Shown here in pieces: positions 63,805 through 64,000 of a stretch of DNA of 64,000 nucleotides. Every line of letters begins with the position of its first letter. Position 1 is the stretch's first letter. The stretch is from Zerene cesonia (Eukaryota > Arthropoda > Insecta > Lepidoptera > Pieridae), in NCBI RefSeq assembly GCF_012273895.1, contig NC_052109.1, positions 1,984,001-2,048,000 on the forward strand, given 5' to 3'. Position numbers and translations under genes: made by a program. A model generated the notes under the pieces. The model worked only from the letters and a program-made list of their open reading frames with translations, had not been told where the DNA came from and ran no database searches.

Positions 63805-64000
63805 TCACTCGTCGCGATGTTTGTCTGTATTTAGGTTTAAAGTAGAATAATAAACGTGCGTGTCTTTATTGTGAATTATATGGCTGTTTGGTATTGAACC
63901 AGTTGGAACTTTAGTGTTCTTGATGGTTTCCGGTGACGATTTCAATGGTGGTCGTTTACCGCGTAAAACTACTAGATCTCCGAATCGCAAATCAAAGAAA
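63805..64000 (-). CDS. unidentified protein, C-terminal or exon fragment, open at right edge
   Basis: The frame enters from the edge and reads FFDLRFGDLVVLRGKRPPLK, then GSIPNSHIIHNKDTHVYYST, ending KHRDE and TGA. Composition is like real coding sequence. Two minus-strand AATAAA signals (63638-63643 and near 63609-63614) follow about 165-195 bases later, consistent with a last exon and a gene in tandem with TrpRS. The alternative is an exon ending at the donor CGA|GTGAGG. The pattern Gly-Asp-Leu-Val...Gly-x-Ile-x-x-x-x-Ile-Ile recalls the N-terminal barrel of Trm61-type tRNA m1A58 methyltransferases, but this is a weak impression, not an identification. Confidence 0.4.
   Translation of the reverse strand, partial: FFDLRFGDLVVLRGKRPPLKSSPETIKNTKVPTGSIPNSHIIHNKDTHVYYSTLNLNTDKHRDE

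Noticed and set aside
1..64000. CRISPR arrays, bacterial operons, prophage or plasmid features
   Set aside because: None present; the window is insect nuclear DNA, and the regular repeats are microsatellites and transposons.

Overview
The window is animal nuclear DNA from an insect, almost certainly a moth or butterfly (Lepidoptera). It is AT-rich, its genes are split into short exons by GT-AG introns, and it carries repeats typical of lepidopteran genomes: short Helitron-like elements running TC...CTAG inserted at AT dinucleotides, tRNA-derived SINEs with a GATGAT tail, and RTE-type LINE debris. There are no operons, CRISPR arrays or bacterial features. Coding exons were assembled by hand from splice sites, reading-frame phase and protein motifs.

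Region 1 (about 114 to 47056, minus strand) is one very long gene, papilin (Ppn), a secreted basement-membrane protein of the ADAMTS-like family. Fifteen coding exons fit together with no phase conflict and give about 701 N-terminal residues: signal peptide, furin-type site, one thrombospondin type 1 repeat (TSR), the cysteine-rich and spacer modules, then six more TSRs. The C-terminal part lies beyond base 1. A 20-base first coding exon at 47037-47056 is separated from exon 2 (9911-9983) by a 37-kb intron. That intron accounts for the apparently empty middle of the window and holds transposon debris, several perfect snap-back palindromes and a 1000-N assembly gap.

Region 2 (about 49.1 to 54.0 kb, plus strand) holds a five-exon gene whose second half resembles the mitochondrial cristae-organising protein MIC13/QIL1, preceded by an unusual cysteine-rich N-terminal extension of about 88 residues.

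Region 3 (54166 to about 57113, minus strand) encodes a bHLH transcription factor, most like Sage, the salivary/silk-gland bHLH factor. It is tail-to-tail with the MIC13-like gene, and the two polyadenylation signals are about 30 bases apart.

Region 4 (58873-62666, minus strand) is the complete eight-exon cytosolic tryptophanyl-tRNA synthetase, with HIGH and KMSAS motifs. A further minus-strand reading frame enters from the right edge (63805-64000); I do not recognise it.

The four main genes share no pathway: extracellular matrix, mitochondrial membrane, gland transcription and translation. No new multi-gene system was found. The points most worth a second look are the split papilin signal peptide with its two-codon uORF, the 77-base duplication on both sides of the N gap, two adjacent perfect hairpins at 29.45-29.61 kb, a 574-base Tigger/pogo-like element, and the extended MIC13-like protein.
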